DNA from: Craspedostauros australis
Lineage: Eukaryota > Bacillariophyta > Bacillariophyceae > Mastogloiales > Achnanthaceae
Direction of reading: 5' to 3'
NCBI GenBank assembly: GCA_026770025.1
Contig: JAMXDE010000041.1
Span: 310,001 to 374,000 of the forward strand
DNA length: 64,000 nucleotides
Shown here: positions 41,573 to 51,854 of the stretch, piece after piece
Layout: each line of letters opens with the position of its first letter
How positions within the stretch are numbered: the first letter of the stretch is position 1
Position numbers and translations under genes: made by a program
Notes under the pieces: generated by a model
Told to the model about the DNA's origin: nothing
What the model saw: only the letters and a program-made list of their open reading frames with translations
Database searches by the model: none

Positions 41573-42505
41573 ATGAGCGTTCACATTGTGCAGTCGCCGA
41601 GAGCCATTGCGGTGGTTCTACCACACTTGGGTGCCACTTCGACACAAGTTGAGACGTACATCGAATGGTACAGGAGCCGAAACTGTTCCGTCGTTGCCGC
41701 AGTTTCTCCACCTCGGCGCTTCATCTGTAATGCATCATTGCAAGACACGGGACATCACATCATCGCCGACTTGCGCCGTGCGATTCGAGATGCAGACACT
41801 AATCGTCAAAGTGGCGAAGATGCGACGTCGCGACATCGCCGAACGCCTGTCGTGATGCACACGATGAGCAACGGCGGCGCGTTTCTCCTCGAACAGGTGG
41901 AATTGCTCTTGCAGAAGGAGTCGCAATCGACCGGTGCTGGCGATGTCAGTGCCACAGAAGAAGACGCGGGCCGCCTCAATGTGTCCAACGACGACATCCT
42001 TGACAGAATTCGGCTCGGCTACCAGCTCTTCGACTCGTGTCCTTGCTACATCCGCATGATATGGAACACGAAGGATTGGACGCAGAGCTTCCCTCATCCC
42101 AACTGGTCTCTGCGGGCCTTCCAGCCCCTGTACACGGTCGCGGCGTCCCTCAGCCTCACGGCTTGGTGCACGGTCACATTCGCTTGGCATCGACCGTCTC
42201 AGTTTTGGAAACGGATGGAGGTCAGCACCGTCTGCCCGCATGCCATTTACGTCTACTCGTCTTGCGACCTGCTCAGCGATGCCTTTTGGACGCGGCAGCT
42301 CCTGCAAAAGCGCCGCGAAGAATTCCCGCAGATTCAGATCGCAGAGCACCGCTTCGAAGACTCGGACCACTGTCGCATGCATCGTGATCATCCGGACGAG
42401 TACTTTGGCATCATTGACGGTGCCTTGGCGGCAGCGACGCAGCGAGCAAATGATGCCTCCAAGGGTGCGGATGTTGGGGCGAGTGCGAGGACATCCACAG
42501 AGTAG
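41573..42505 (+). CDS. TMEM53/DUF829-like alpha/beta-hydrolase-fold protein
   Basis: A 310-residue protein from the ATG at 41573. It reads as a TMEM53 (DUF829) protein: an opening strand AIAVVLPHLGATSTQVETYIEWYRSRNCSV (split here only for description), the nucleophile-like motif HTMSNGG near residue 96, the YSSCDLLSD loop near residue 226 and a late EDSDHCRMHRDHP segment holding a possible catalytic His. A hydrophobic stretch, YTVAASLSLTAWCTVTFAW, lies in the middle. Animal TMEM53 sits in the nuclear envelope; the enzymatic substrate is unknown. Upstream in-frame codons lack an ATG. The gene is intronless. Confidence 0.75.
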   Translation: MSVHIVQSPRAIAVVLPHLGATSTQVETYIEWYRSRNCSVVAAVSPPRRFICNASLQDTGHHIIADLRRAIRDADTNRQSGEDATSRHRRTPVVMHTMSNGGAFLLEQVELLLQKESQSTGAGDVSATEEDAGRLNVSNDDILDRIRLGYQLFDSCPCYIRMIWNTKDWTQSFPHPNWSLRAFQPLYTVAASLSLTAWCTVTFAWHRPSQFWKRMEVSTVCPHAIYVYSSCDLLSDAFWTRQLLQKRREEFPQIQIAEHRFEDSDHCRMHRDHPDEYFGIIDGALAAATQRANDASKGADVGASARTSTE

Positions 42506-42770
42506 CACAGGTTTTTGAACAGGCCCATTACTACGACTATCATGCCAAACACCAACACGAAACATCAATACCGATACCCGTATGTATCTTGTTTGCTCGA
42601 GAGCACATGGAATCATCCTACGATTCCGGTTTACCACTACTCTACGTGAACTCGCTGCCCATCCACTCTCTGTCCATCCATCTTTTCCATCACATCAATG
42701 CGGCAACCGCGCACGTCGCTCGTGCTCATCCGCTTCTGCGTCACCGAAGCACTCTAGCAGTACTACCTCT

Positions 42771-45700
42771 CTAGTATCCGCTGAGGTCCGTCAGCACAGA
42801 CACCGTATCCTCTGGGTGCACCGGGGGACCATTCTCAGAAATGGCCTCCATGGCGGAGTCGAGACCCACCTGCGTCGACGCCAAGAAGTCCAACTGCGTT
42901 CTCTGTGCGCCTGATCCCGACTCTGAACCGGTGAAGTTGCTCACGATGCCGTCGTCCTCTTCCACGTCGCCATCCAGCTTTCGTCTGATCTTCTGCATTG
43001 CATGGTGTTCGATGTACTTTCCGCGTCGATCGAGGACGTGCTGCACCTTGATGGTGGCACCCCATTCGATATAGTACTCGGCAGCCATCGCGAAGTAACT
43101 TGACACCATGTCGTGCTGGCCTTGCCGCACGAAGTGCTCACCTGCCAATTCGCATGCCAACGCAGCATCCTGGACATGCGACACCTTGGTGGCGACCAGG
43201 ACCGCTAGATCGTACAGATTCTTGACGTTTTGAGGGTCCGGCGCGCTCTTCGTTGAAGCAGCCTCCTCCGCCTCCAGGATGAACAGATGGTGCATGCAGT
43301 TGCGTCCTTTGGTCTTGGAACTCTTGTGCAGCGTCCGAATGGCGCTGCGGAGCATGGTCAAGTACCGGCGTTTCTTCTTGATTCTGTACTGCGCAGCACC
43401 GATCAGACCCATGAACAGGCATCTAGAGGTTTCGCTTCCATAGGATTTGTTCTGCTCGTTCAATCGATAGAATAGCTTGAATATCTTCTCTGCCATGTCG
43501 TACTTGAAGAAGTAGGTGGCCAATGACATGTGGGTGAAGAATTTGAAGGAGAGCGTGTAGTGTTCTGCGGAGCCGATGCCATCGTCCTCCAGTACGTGAT
43601 TGGAAATGGCCCTCACCTCGTCCCAATCAAGAGGCTGGACTCCGTGCAAGATCTTCATCACCTCCAGGTAGGAGGTCGCCATGCCCATCATCGACTTGAC
43701 GCGGTAGGTCTTGTACTGCTGCAGCGTGATCTCCGTGGTCCGAATCAGCGACTTCAATTCGTACCCGGCGCAGAAGGCCATGATGATGCAGGACTGCCAC
43801 GTAAGAAAGCCAGTTTCAAATTCGCCGTTCATCATGGCCATCACATACCCCTCCCGGATGTGCTGGATGACCTGCGACAGCGGGCGGCTGAATGGATAAA
43901 TGAACATCCCCGAGGCCATGTGGATCAGCCCCCCTGTCGATTTGTCCTTGATGGAGGTCAGGATTCGATGGCCGAGGTCGGAGGATCGCACGGCTGCCTT
44001 GTGGTCGCCGTTGGCGGACAGGAAGAGCCCGTAGGAGACGAAGCCGTTGGCGGATCCTGCGCAGATTCCATACTTGATCGTGAGCTTGACGCACTTACAG
44101 ACTGAGGTCAGCCAGATCAGGAATTTCTTGGTCACGAAGGCTCTGGTCTGGACCGCCGTATGCAGCTTCATTGCGATCATAGCGCGTCGGTGCGTAGTGC
44201 GTGGTAGATTGACGATCTGATCATCCGTGTGTCGACGCAGGTACGACTTGATCTTGGAGAGGTCCTTCATGACATGTATCATGCACCACCGCTTGGGGAA
44301 CATGTTCATCATGCGCATGGTGTCCAACGTGAGATTCAAGGCGTCGAGCTGCCGGTCCTGACGACCAAGCGCGTGCACCAATGACACGTACGTCGGAAGT
44401 TTCTCGTCCAATGTTCTGGCTCTGCTTGTAGTTTCCTCCGCGATCTTGTAGCCAGCGTCGTAGTGGCCGAGGGTCAGCTCGACATCAGCTCTCGCGCGAT
44501 GTAACCGAAGGCTGAGGTCGTAATGTTGCCCCCATGGATCGCGGACCTTCTTCATGGATGTAGCAGCCTTGTGAAGGTACGTGGCCGCCGATGCGATTGC
44601 GGCTATCTTCAAAGCCCGCTCGCCAACCTCTAGATTCAACTTCACGATGAATAGGTGGTCCTTCGTCGGGACGCTGTTCAGATGATCGGCTGCCACGAAG
44701 AGCAGATTGTCGATGTCGTCGCGTTTTTCTTGCGGTGAACCATCAAGCGACCATGCCGCGCTCGTCTGTTTGAGATGCTGCTGCTCTTGTAGATCTTTGG
44801 AAGTCGATTGTATGGACTTCTTGCACAGATCCAGCAGACAGTGGCCAATTCGCAGACGCAGCTTGTCTCGCGTTTCGCCGAACGGCACCATGCCGTAGGC
44901 GGCTTCTCGCACTTTGTCATGAGCAAAGGAGTAAGTGCTGTCACCGATCGGGTTCAGGATGATGCGTTCCAAAACGGCCTGCTCCAGCAGTTCTTCAAGC
45001 CGCTGCTGGTCGGGAACGGCGGGCGCTCCTTGTTCCGAAGTGAGTGGTGCAGACGATTCTCTGCCCGACCTGAACGATCCTCCCTCTCCCGCCGCCGTCC
45101 CATCTTGCATGATTCCAGAGGCATGGGCCTTCTCGTTGGTCAGCAGGAGCTGAAGCAGACGCGTGTCGAAGTTAGTGCGGATGTACGCTGCGATGGACAG
45201 AACCTGCTGCAGCTCCTCCGGCATGTGCAGCAGCTTGGATTTGAGCACCGCGGTGATGCTGTCGCTGATCGGGATTTCTTCCTTGTTGTTTGATGAACCT
45301 TGCAGGTTCCACTCCCATTGGAACGAGATGCGGCTGTACACCAGCACATGGTTGCGTTCCAGCTCCTGCAACGACTCCAATAGAAACAGGATGTTGCCGT
45401 CTGTGGTGGCATGAAGCTTCTTGGTGAGAGGTTCCAGCTCCACAACCGCACGATTGAGGAGCTGGGACAACCAACGACCAGTCTCGTCTTCCGTGAAATT
45501 GTCGAGGTAGATCTGTTCCAGCTTCCTGTCCATCACCCCGTCATTCACCTTGTCATTTGCGCTGGACGCTCCGTCTCTGCCGACTGTGAGGTTGCTGCTC
45601 TTCTCACCATCCTTGCCGGAGATTTCTTGTCCAGGTGTGTTCTCATCAGCACCCAACCTCTCGAGGAAGCAGTTGCGCAATGGACTTTCCGGAGGAATCA

Positions 45701-47303
45701 TGAGGCTTTCGCCCGTGTGCGGATTCGTTTCATGCCTGATCGTGCCGAAGAACATGAAGTTCTGAAGTTGCGGGTCGGAAATGAGATTGGATAGCATCTC
45801 CAGCCCGACATCGGAGGACCATTGCAGATCGTCGAGAAAGAGATAGATCGGTCGCTGCGGTGTGCAGATGGCCTTGACGAATTGGGTGAAGATGTATTGC
45901 AGTCTATTCCAGGCATTGTTGGTCGAATCGCCGCCTTCTTCAGAGGTTGATTGTGTCGGAGAGTTGTCCGCACCGCCCCTGCGAGCCAATGCAGCCATTC
46001 CGCCCTCCATGCCGTGCGTATCCTTGCTGTCGTTGGATCCGTCGAGTTCATCGTCCAAAGTGGACTTCGACATTGCCCTTTGCACCCTTGCCGATTGCGA
46101 TGCGGTGGGCGCGGTTTGTCCTTTTGGGGTACCAGTTTTCGCGCCATCATTCTTGTTGTTGCTATTGTTGCGGTTGGTGGCTGTGGCTGAGGCCGAGGCT
46201 GTCTTCGTCTCCTCAAAGAGCATCGAGAGCGAAGGAACGACGACGGTTAATGCTGAAAGGACCGACTTCTGAACGTTGCCATTGGCATCGCTGCGGCTAC
46301 CACCGCCGCCGCTGGAAGCCGCCGAGGGAGCCGTGGTCTCGGATGCCGCGAGTCCCTCATCGTCCCCCGCAGACTGGGCCTGAGCTTCCGCGCCTTCATC
46401 GAATGCCTTGGCCACGCAGTGTCGAATCCGCGCGAACTCCTTGGGATCGACATGCTTGAGCTGCCTCGCGAAGTCCGTCAGCGCCTGCACGATGGCCGAG
46501 AATGGGTCGCTGCTGCCGATGTACTCGTCGTACTTGCCTCGCAGGATGTAACAGCACGTGCATTTGATGCGATGGCGCTTGGACGCTGCGCACGTGCAGC
46601 AGTTCTGCTTGAGGAAGTGTTCCACGAGCTTGGACTTGCCGGTGCCGCTGGTGCCGCACACCAACGCGGCAGGCAGGCATTTGCGGCGCGCGAGAACTCG
46701 TGTGGTGGTTGCCGACGCGAGGCTTGTCTTGCTTGCGGAGATGGAAAGGCTGGATGAGTTGCGTGCCAGGATCTTGGGCTTGTCGCTGGCGTCGCCATTC
46801 CCTGCGGGAGCTTGCGCAGATTTTGACGGAATGGGCGAAGCCGCCTTGTCGCCAGATGGTGACTTGCTGGACCGCTCCCGGCTTTGGCCTCTCTGCCGCA
46901 TCTCGTGCTTCGATTTGTCGTTGCCGCGAAGTTGCTGGTGTTGCTTGTCATTCGCAGAAGATGGTCCAGTCATGACGGCATCCCTCACGTACGTCAACCT
47001 CGCCAGCTCCTTGTTGCGAGGGAAGAAGCTCATGGACGATGCCGACAGCGATGGGGCCTGGGAAGGTCCCGTGCCTTCCGAGCCTTCGCCGGACATCGAC
47101 GATCGCGATGGCCGCAGCCGTCTCGAGGCGCTGCCCCCATTGAGGTTCAGCGACGAAGGCGGTTCGGCGAGGTTCAGTTCCTCCTCGGTGTATCCATCAT
47201 CGTAGAACTCGCGTCCTGAAGATAAGTTGGCAGCGTCGAACGCAGCTTTGGATTGCCGTGTCGGCAGAAGCGATGGTGTGCTCGTATCGTTGCGGTGCGT
47301 CAT
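42771..47303 (-). CDS. Large STAND-type AAA ATPase with helical-repeat C-terminus
   Basis: A 1,510-residue protein. The N-terminal 200 residues are disordered. The NTPase module has Walker A GTSGTGKSKL at about residue 216 and Walker B IYLFLDDLQW at about residue 486. Between them lie a Cys cluster (CCTCAASKRHRIKCTCC) and a long low-complexity insertion. Later ATPase features are DGNILFLLESLQEL and the winged-helix-like YSFAHDKVREAAY near residue 785. The last 600 residues are helical TPR-like repeats. This is the predicted-ATPase/AAA_16 type found next to kinase or cyclase domains in bacterial and protist signalling proteins. Here no kinase, GAF, cyclase or death-like domain is seen, so it may act as a scaffold or switch. 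Such proteins are expanded in diatoms. It is intronless. Confidence 0.82.
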   Translation of the reverse strand: MTHRNDTSTPSLLPTRQSKAAFDAANLSSGREFYDDGYTEEELNLAEPPSSLNLNGGSASRRLRPSRSSMSGEGSEGTGPSQAPSLSASSMSFFPRNKELARLTYVRDAVMTGPSSANDKQHQQLRGNDKSKHEMRQRGQSRERSSKSPSGDKAASPIPSKSAQAPAGNGDASDKPKILARNSSSLSISASKTSLASATTTRVLARRKCLPAALVCGTSGTGKSKLVEHFLKQNCCTCAASKRHRIKCTCCYILRGKYDEYIGSSDPFSAIVQALTDFARQLKHVDPKEFARIRHCVAKAFDEGAEAQAQSAGDDEGLAASETTAPSAASSGGGGSRSDANGNVQKSVLSALTVVVPSLSMLFEETKTASASATATNRNNSNNKNDGAKTGTPKGQTAPTASQSARVQRAMSKSTLDDELDGSNDSKDTHGMEGGMAALARRGGADNSPTQSTSEEGGDSTNNAWNRLQYIFTQFVKAICTPQRPIYLFLDDLQWSSDVGLEMLSNLISDPQLQNFMFFGTIRHETNPHTGESLMIPPESPLRNCFLERLGADENTPGQEISGKDGEKSSNLTVGRDGASSANDKVNDGVMDRKLEQIYLDNFTEDETGRWLSQLLNRAVVELEPLTKKLHATTDGNILFLLESLQELERNHVLVYSRISFQWEWNLQGSSNNKEEIPISDSITAVLKSKLLHMPEELQQVLSIAAYIRTNFDTRLLQLLLTNEKAHASGIMQDGTAAGEGGSFRSGRESSAPLTSEQGAPAVPDQQRLEELLEQAVLERIILNPIGDSTYSFAHDKVREAAYGMVPFGETRDKLRLRIGHCLLDLCKKSIQSTSKDLQEQQHLKQTSAAWSLDGSPQEKRDDIDNLLFVAADHLNSVPTKDHLFIVKLNLEVGERALKIAAIASAATYLHKAATSMKKVRDPWGQHYDLSLRLHRARADVELTLGHYDAGYKIAEETTSRARTLDEKLPTYVSLVHALGRQDRQLDALNLTLDTMRMMNMFPKRWCMIHVMKDLSKIKSYLRRHTDDQIVNLPRTTHRRAMIAMKLHTAVQTRAFVTKKFLIWLTSVCKCVKLTIKYGICAGSANGFVSYGLFLSANGDHKAAVRSSDLGHRILTSIKDKSTGGLIHMASGMFIYPFSRPLSQVIQHIREGYVMAMMNGEFETGFLTWQSCIIMAFCAGYELKSLIRTTEITLQQYKTYRVKSMMGMATSYLEVMKILHGVQPLDWDEVRAISNHVLEDDGIGSAEHYTLSFKFFTHMSLATYFFKYDMAEKIFKLFYRLNEQNKSYGSETSRCLFMGLIGAAQYRIKKKRRYLTMLRSAIRTLHKSSKTKGRNCMHHLFILEAEEAASTKSAPDPQNVKNLYDLAVLVATKVSHVQDAALACELAGEHFVRQGQHDMVSSYFAMAAEYYIEWGATIKVQHVLDRRGKYIEHHAMQKIRRKLDGDVEEDDGIVSNFTGSESGSGAQRTQLDFLASTQVGLDSAMEAISENGPPVHPEDTVSVLTDLSGY

Positions 47304-48679
47304 GTTGATGGTTGGATGTGAGTTATGATTGCTCTTGTGTTGCTCTGGTATTGCTCTGCTATTAATGGAATAGAATAGAATAGAATAGTATGGTATTATA
47401 TTATATGTAGAGGCGAGGAATAGTACACTACTACGAGCACGATCTATACCACCTCTCTCGCTGTCTGCAGATACTCGTGCTTCCAGTCCTCCCTCGTCGT
47501 TGGTTGTGTCCGTGCCGCAGATGGTTACTTGTCTCTTCCTTTGTCTTGTGTGTTATGCGGAGAAGACTCTGTGACAGATTGTGATGTGATGTGATGTGAG
47601 GCAGCGGAACGCGACCGTCCACCCAACGAAGAACACAGTGTTGGAGGCGTCGCTTCCTCCCCCCATTGTGTGGATGGAGTTTGTAGGCCTCTCTGCTTCA
47701 CTGCGTTGCCCTGTCATGGGTCGTGTGGAGTGGGGATCTTGTGTCAAGCTGCTTGTCGCAGATTGTGGGGTGGAACAAGTTCCATGGCGCGAACCAGTGG
47801 AGTCACCTTTCACTCCACAACATTGACAATTTGTGAAGAATATCACAATCTTGTGAGGACAAGATTTCGAGCATCAAGACCAGAAAAGTTTCTCACCACA
47901 TAGATCCATTGTGTCTCACCCAGTGTCCAGCTGACGTGGGTAGTGACCATGTGCAAGCCCATTCATAAATAGGTTCGAGTCGCGCATTAGAATATGAGTG
48001 CCAATTACCCTTTCGAAGAACTTCTGTTGGGTAAAGGCATCATGGATTGCGGAACACGATTGGTTGATATTGGGTGATTTAGTCGTCACTGGCAAATGGC
48101 GTCTGTGTCGCGAAGGGAGCAAAAGCAGTTTTGACTTTCACGCGATCTGTTTTCTGAATGGAGAACAGACGGCTGGGCTGAGTTGGTGATACACTATCGA
48201 ATGATGTGTTCGTTACAGTCGATGTGCTCACGAACATTGGCGTCTCGAAGCAGCTGTCCGTTTGCAACAAGGACCTTGTGTCTGCGCACAGGTCTGGACA
48301 GTGTGAGTGTTGTGGTAGCATGTGACTCAAGACAGAGAGACAGAGAGAGCAACAACATTCATGCACAAAGTGGTATGTATTATACGACCTAGGTCAGACT
48401 CCACTCACAGCACGCCAATAGAGCAGACTGAGGCGACTATACAGAACCATAGTAATCGTGCACTTTGGGATGTTATGTCAGATTATGTATACTACCAGTT
48501 GAGGAGTGTGGTGCTTGCTGCGAGACGACAAGCTCACTGGCAGCAACTCCGACGACTCTGTCGACAATGGTGGTGACGAAGGCGTGCTCATTGCCCCCTG
48601 CACAGTTGCCGCTATTGCTACTGTTCCTGTTGCGCCCCCGCAAATCGACAGAGAGAGAGAGATCATCAAGCTGCTCCAA
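47304..48679. other. Intergenic, no gene seen
   Basis: Just upstream of the ATPase start is an AT-rich string with repeated aatagaatag (47360-47410). A short gtgatgtgat repeat lies at about 47579-47600. A B-box-like ggttcgagtc at 47971 lacks a matching tRNA body. ORFs here are short and featureless. Confidence 0.5.
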
Positions 48680-49621
48680 TCAAATCATCGACGCCATGCA
48701 CAAAAGTCCGCTGATGCTGGCTGCGATCATCGCAACCGCCCATCCCCACTCGTAGGAGGTGGCACCGCTCAAACAGAATCGCTCGGAGCATTCGAAGGTC
48801 GGACCGGAGCATTCTCCAGTTTCCTGAGCGCACGACATGTACTGCTCCATGAGATCGTCGCAAGAGTCACAACAACACTGCTTGCCGCAGGTGGAGTCTG
48901 TGAACTCGTTGCAATCCATATCGGGCGTGTTGGTGCATTTTTTCTCGCAGTCGTTATCCCGCAGACATCGGGTCCAGAGGTCGTGCTTGTAGGAGCATCG
49001 TTGAATACTGTGATACTTGCGGGGGTAGTAGGTTTCGTTGTTCAAGATGCCTTTGGAAAGCCCGCAGCCGAAGAAGGCGTCTGCATCGGTCTGGCACTCT
49101 TGGATGGCTTGGGGGCTGAAGGAATCGGACGCGAAGGACGGCATGATGCGGTTGAAATCTAGCCAGAAGTACCTATCCGTGTGAGGCGTCACATCCTTGT
49201 TGGTCTTGAGATTGGCCGGCAAATCCACCCTGCAGGACGAGCTGAAGTCACCGTACTCGGTGTTGCAGTGCTGCGTGGTGCTGTGAATGGCATCGCAGTC
49301 CGGTTTGAAACATCCCTCTCCAACGATGCACGATGTCAATTGCCGTAAGTCCCCTATCTGGCCGTAGGGGACTTGCGGGTCGTTTGTCGAGTCGGCGCAG
49401 GGTGGACAGCACGCCTCCATCTCGCAGAAGTGGGCTGTGAAGTCCGTGCAATCCAGCAGAGACACAGAGCGGTGCGAGATCTCCCCGCACTGGGAGCATT
49501 CCTCCGAATGAATGTGCACGCATTGCAGCCAAAGTCGCATGTCGTAGTTGCATTCACCCGAAAACGACGCGACATGCACGATCAGCGAAAGAAGGAAGAG
49601 CTGAAAGATGGCGTTCCTCAT
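48680..49621 (-). CDS. Secreted Cys-rich surface protein with C-terminal hydrophobic tail
   Basis: A 313-residue protein from the ATG at 49621. MRNAIFQLFLLSLIVHVASF is a signal peptide. The frame extends upstream into gcgatgtgaag-type repeats with nonsense composition, so the shorter start is preferred. The mature part has more than 30 cysteines in clusters such as CSQCG, CEMEACCPPC and CGKQCCCDSC, which suggest many disulphides. The C-terminal 20 residues (WAVAMIAASISGLLCMASMI) are hydrophobic with no charged tail, so they form either a membrane anchor or a GPI-attachment signal. I do not recognise the family, and the function is unknown. Confidence 0.78.
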   Translation of the reverse strand: MRNAIFQLFLLSLIVHVASFSGECNYDMRLWLQCVHIHSEECSQCGEISHRSVSLLDCTDFTAHFCEMEACCPPCADSTNDPQVPYGQIGDLRQLTSCIVGEGCFKPDCDAIHSTTQHCNTEYGDFSSSCRVDLPANLKTNKDVTPHTDRYFWLDFNRIMPSFASDSFSPQAIQECQTDADAFFGCGLSKGILNNETYYPRKYHSIQRCSYKHDLWTRCLRDNDCEKKCTNTPDMDCNEFTDSTCGKQCCCDSCDDLMEQYMSCAQETGECSGPTFECSERFCLSGATSYEWGWAVAMIAASISGLLCMASMI

Positions 49622-49722
49622 ATTGGTAACAGTGCTATTGTTGGTGTTGGTATTGGTATTGATGTGGGTGTTGATGTGGGTGCTGTGTGCGTACTTGTAG
49701 AATGTCGAAGTGTTCGTGATGT

Positions 49723-49800
49723 GATGTGAAGCGATGTGAAGCCATGTGAAGCGATGTGAAGCCAAGTGAAGCCGTGTGATGTGAAGCGATGTGATCTGCT
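49723..49800. repeat. Degenerate tandem repeat of gaagcgatgt-type units
   Basis: About seven imperfect copies of a 10-bp unit (tgaagcgatg/tgaagccatg) lie just upstream of the Cys-rich protein gene, in its probable 5' leader or promoter. Confidence 0.8.
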
Positions 49801-50311
49801 GAAAGTTCCGGCGATCAGAGAGTTTGTGTGAGTGTTGACAACCGCAGAATGATCACCCATCTGTTACCAACAAGAACAGCAACAGGAGTAACATCGACAG
49901 CACCAACACACCATGTTGATTGTTTCCGCGAAGGACAGACAACCTCAATTGATTCGTGCCAAAGAGTGCCAAAGAACCCAACGACTTCTGTTCGAGGAGC
50001 CGCAACGCGAATCCAAGAGTTGTGACAAGATTCAGACGTGCCGCTGCCAAGTTCTCGAAACCAAACAGGAAAGGATGACGTTTCCATAAATTACCGCTGC
50101 TTCTACTTCGTTCTGTATTTACTCCATTGCCTCTCGATGTCCACTGAGAGGAGCCTGATCGTAGCACAATCTTTGCTGTGGCCCTGCGGTGGATAGGCGT
50201 ATAAGCAGAGAGACAGAGAGAAAGAGACCGATGCATAGAGATTTTGGAGTGTCTTCGATCAAACCAGCATCGACGCAATTCGTGATAACAGAGTACTATA
50301 CTTTAACATGT

Positions 50312-51259
50312 TTATTCTTTCGTTCGCTTCTTGTACTCCGCAGCAGATTCGCGCTTGCCCTTGCTCCAGATGCCTAGCTTCTTCTTCTGGGCTGCCTTCT
50401 CCATCTCCTGGTACTTCTCCAATCCCTTCGGTCCGTAGACGGCACCGCCGCCGGTGTAGACCTCCGCCAGTCCCTTCTTGAGCATGTGTTCGTCGGCGTG
50501 CTTGCCGTCCTTGATGACCTGCGCCACGCAGCGGCCGTACTGATCCTTCTGCAGGATGCGGATGGAGATCTTGCCCTTGCCGAGGAATTTGGTGAGCTCC
50601 TCCTTGGCCTCGAGTCCGAAGGGCTGTCCCGGCTTGCCGAACTTGGGCGTCTCGGGCGTGTCCATGGTGCAGAGGCGCACGGCCAGAGCGACCTGCGAGA
50701 CCTTGATCTTCTCAGGCGGCTTCTGCCACGGGTAGGGCAGATGGTAGAATCGGATCGTGTCGCCGTCGCTGACGGACACGGCGCGTCCATGCAGCAGCGG
50801 CGCGTTGGGGCCGTAGAAGCGTGCCGGGATGGAGAGCGAGTCGCGGTACGGCGTCATGATGGGCGGGTTGCGGCCGAAGTGGTGGCCGAGGACGAAGATG
50901 GCGGCGAACAGGGTCTTCTGCAGGGTGGACAGCGACGAGAGGGCCGCGGCGACGGAAGTCATGGCGGAACCGATGGCCGGCAGGATCTTCTGCAGCACGT
51001 TCTTCTGGGCCTTGGCACCTCCGCGCGCGAAGAGCGGAGACGCGTTGCGCGTGGCCACCGCGTTGGACGATGGTCCCTTGCGGAAGATGTCCTTCTGCTG
51101 TTGCTGAGCAGGGGATGGCGCAGCCGCAGCTCCAACGCGTCCGGCAACGCCGTTGCCCATCGGGGCGAAGGCAGATGCGGTCATTGTGCTGGACAGCAGT
51201 CCAACAAGGGCAACCAGCATCGCGGCACGTGATTTCATCGTCATGGCCATGGTCTTCAT
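50312..51259 (-). CDS. Plastid-targeted staphylococcal-nuclease-like (SNase) protein
   Basis: A 315-residue protein from the ATG at 51259. The leader MKSRAAMLVALVGLLSSTMTASAFAP ends in ASA-FAP, the conserved signal/transit junction with Phe at +1 that sends proteins to diatom plastids. A Ser/Ala/Lys-rich transit region and a hydrophobic helix (LFAAIFVLG) follow. The SNase domain starts at GRAVSVSDGDTIRFYHLP. It has the two catalytic arginines, in VRLCTMDTPET and DQYGRCVAQV, and the Glu in FGLEAKEEL, so it should be an active Ca-dependent nuclease. It ends with a Lys-rich GIWSKGKRE segment typical of the family. It probably degrades nucleic acid in or around the plastid. It is divergent from NOP14, 595 bp away. 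Confidence 0.9.
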   Translation of the reverse strand: MKTMAMTMKSRAAMLVALVGLLSSTMTASAFAPMGNGVAGRVGAAAAPSPAQQQQKDIFRKGPSSNAVATRNASPLFARGGAKAQKNVLQKILPAIGSAMTSVAAALSSLSTLQKTLFAAIFVLGHHFGRNPPIMTPYRDSLSIPARFYGPNAPLLHGRAVSVSDGDTIRFYHLPYPWQKPPEKIKVSQVALAVRLCTMDTPETPKFGKPGQPFGLEAKEELTKFLGKGKISIRILQKDQYGRCVAQVIKDGKHADEHMLKKGLAEVYTGGGAVYGPKGLEKYQEMEKAAQKKKLGIWSKGKRESAAEYKKRTKE

Positions 51260-51770
51260 GATCGTTGTCGTCGTTGGAGTGAGCAGCGTGGGTGAGTGGC
51301 GAAGATCCTCACGATTTATGCTTTGCGTGACACTTCTCACCACAGCGAGAAACCTGGCTGGTCTTTCTCCTTGCCGTTCGCCACTGTTGTGACCAATACC
51401 GTTGTTGGCAAAGCACCCGGATCGGAATGATTCTCCTATCTCTGCGTGTCTTTTGCTCGCAACGTTTCTTGTGTCGTCTTTTGCGGACTAATTCGTATCT
51501 TTGTGTTCCTCAACAAAAGATACGATGTCTGGCTGTCGTCGGCAGAATTGGAACTGAAAGACCGACTCGATCGACTACCCTCATCCAACCAACAAAAAGC
51601 ACAAAACCAAAGAATGCGCAACGCCAACGTCGACCATGGCGGCGGTGATGGGCACACCGCCGTTCCGTTCATCACCACTCCGGAACGAGGTTCGGTATAA
51701 CTCCGTTTGTCCCACCCAACTCACGCTCACACTCACATCACTTGATCATCGCATCTCAGGAGATCGCCAA

Positions 51771-51825
51771 CATCAATAGCAACATCAATAGAAACATCAA
51801 TAGCAACATCAATAGCAACAACAGA
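51771..51825 (+). repeat. AACATCAATAGC repeat in the NOP14 leader
   Basis: Four imperfect copies of aacatcaatagc lie 30-85 bp before the NOP14 ATG, probably in its 5' untranslated region. They are free of ATG triplets. Confidence 0.85.
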
Positions 51826-51854
51826 ATTCGACGCACTCTGGTCGCATCATCACA

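Noticed and set aside
47940-47990. B-box-like ggttcgagtc suggesting a tRNA gene
   Set aside because: No A box, acceptor stem or anticodon arm pairs with it.
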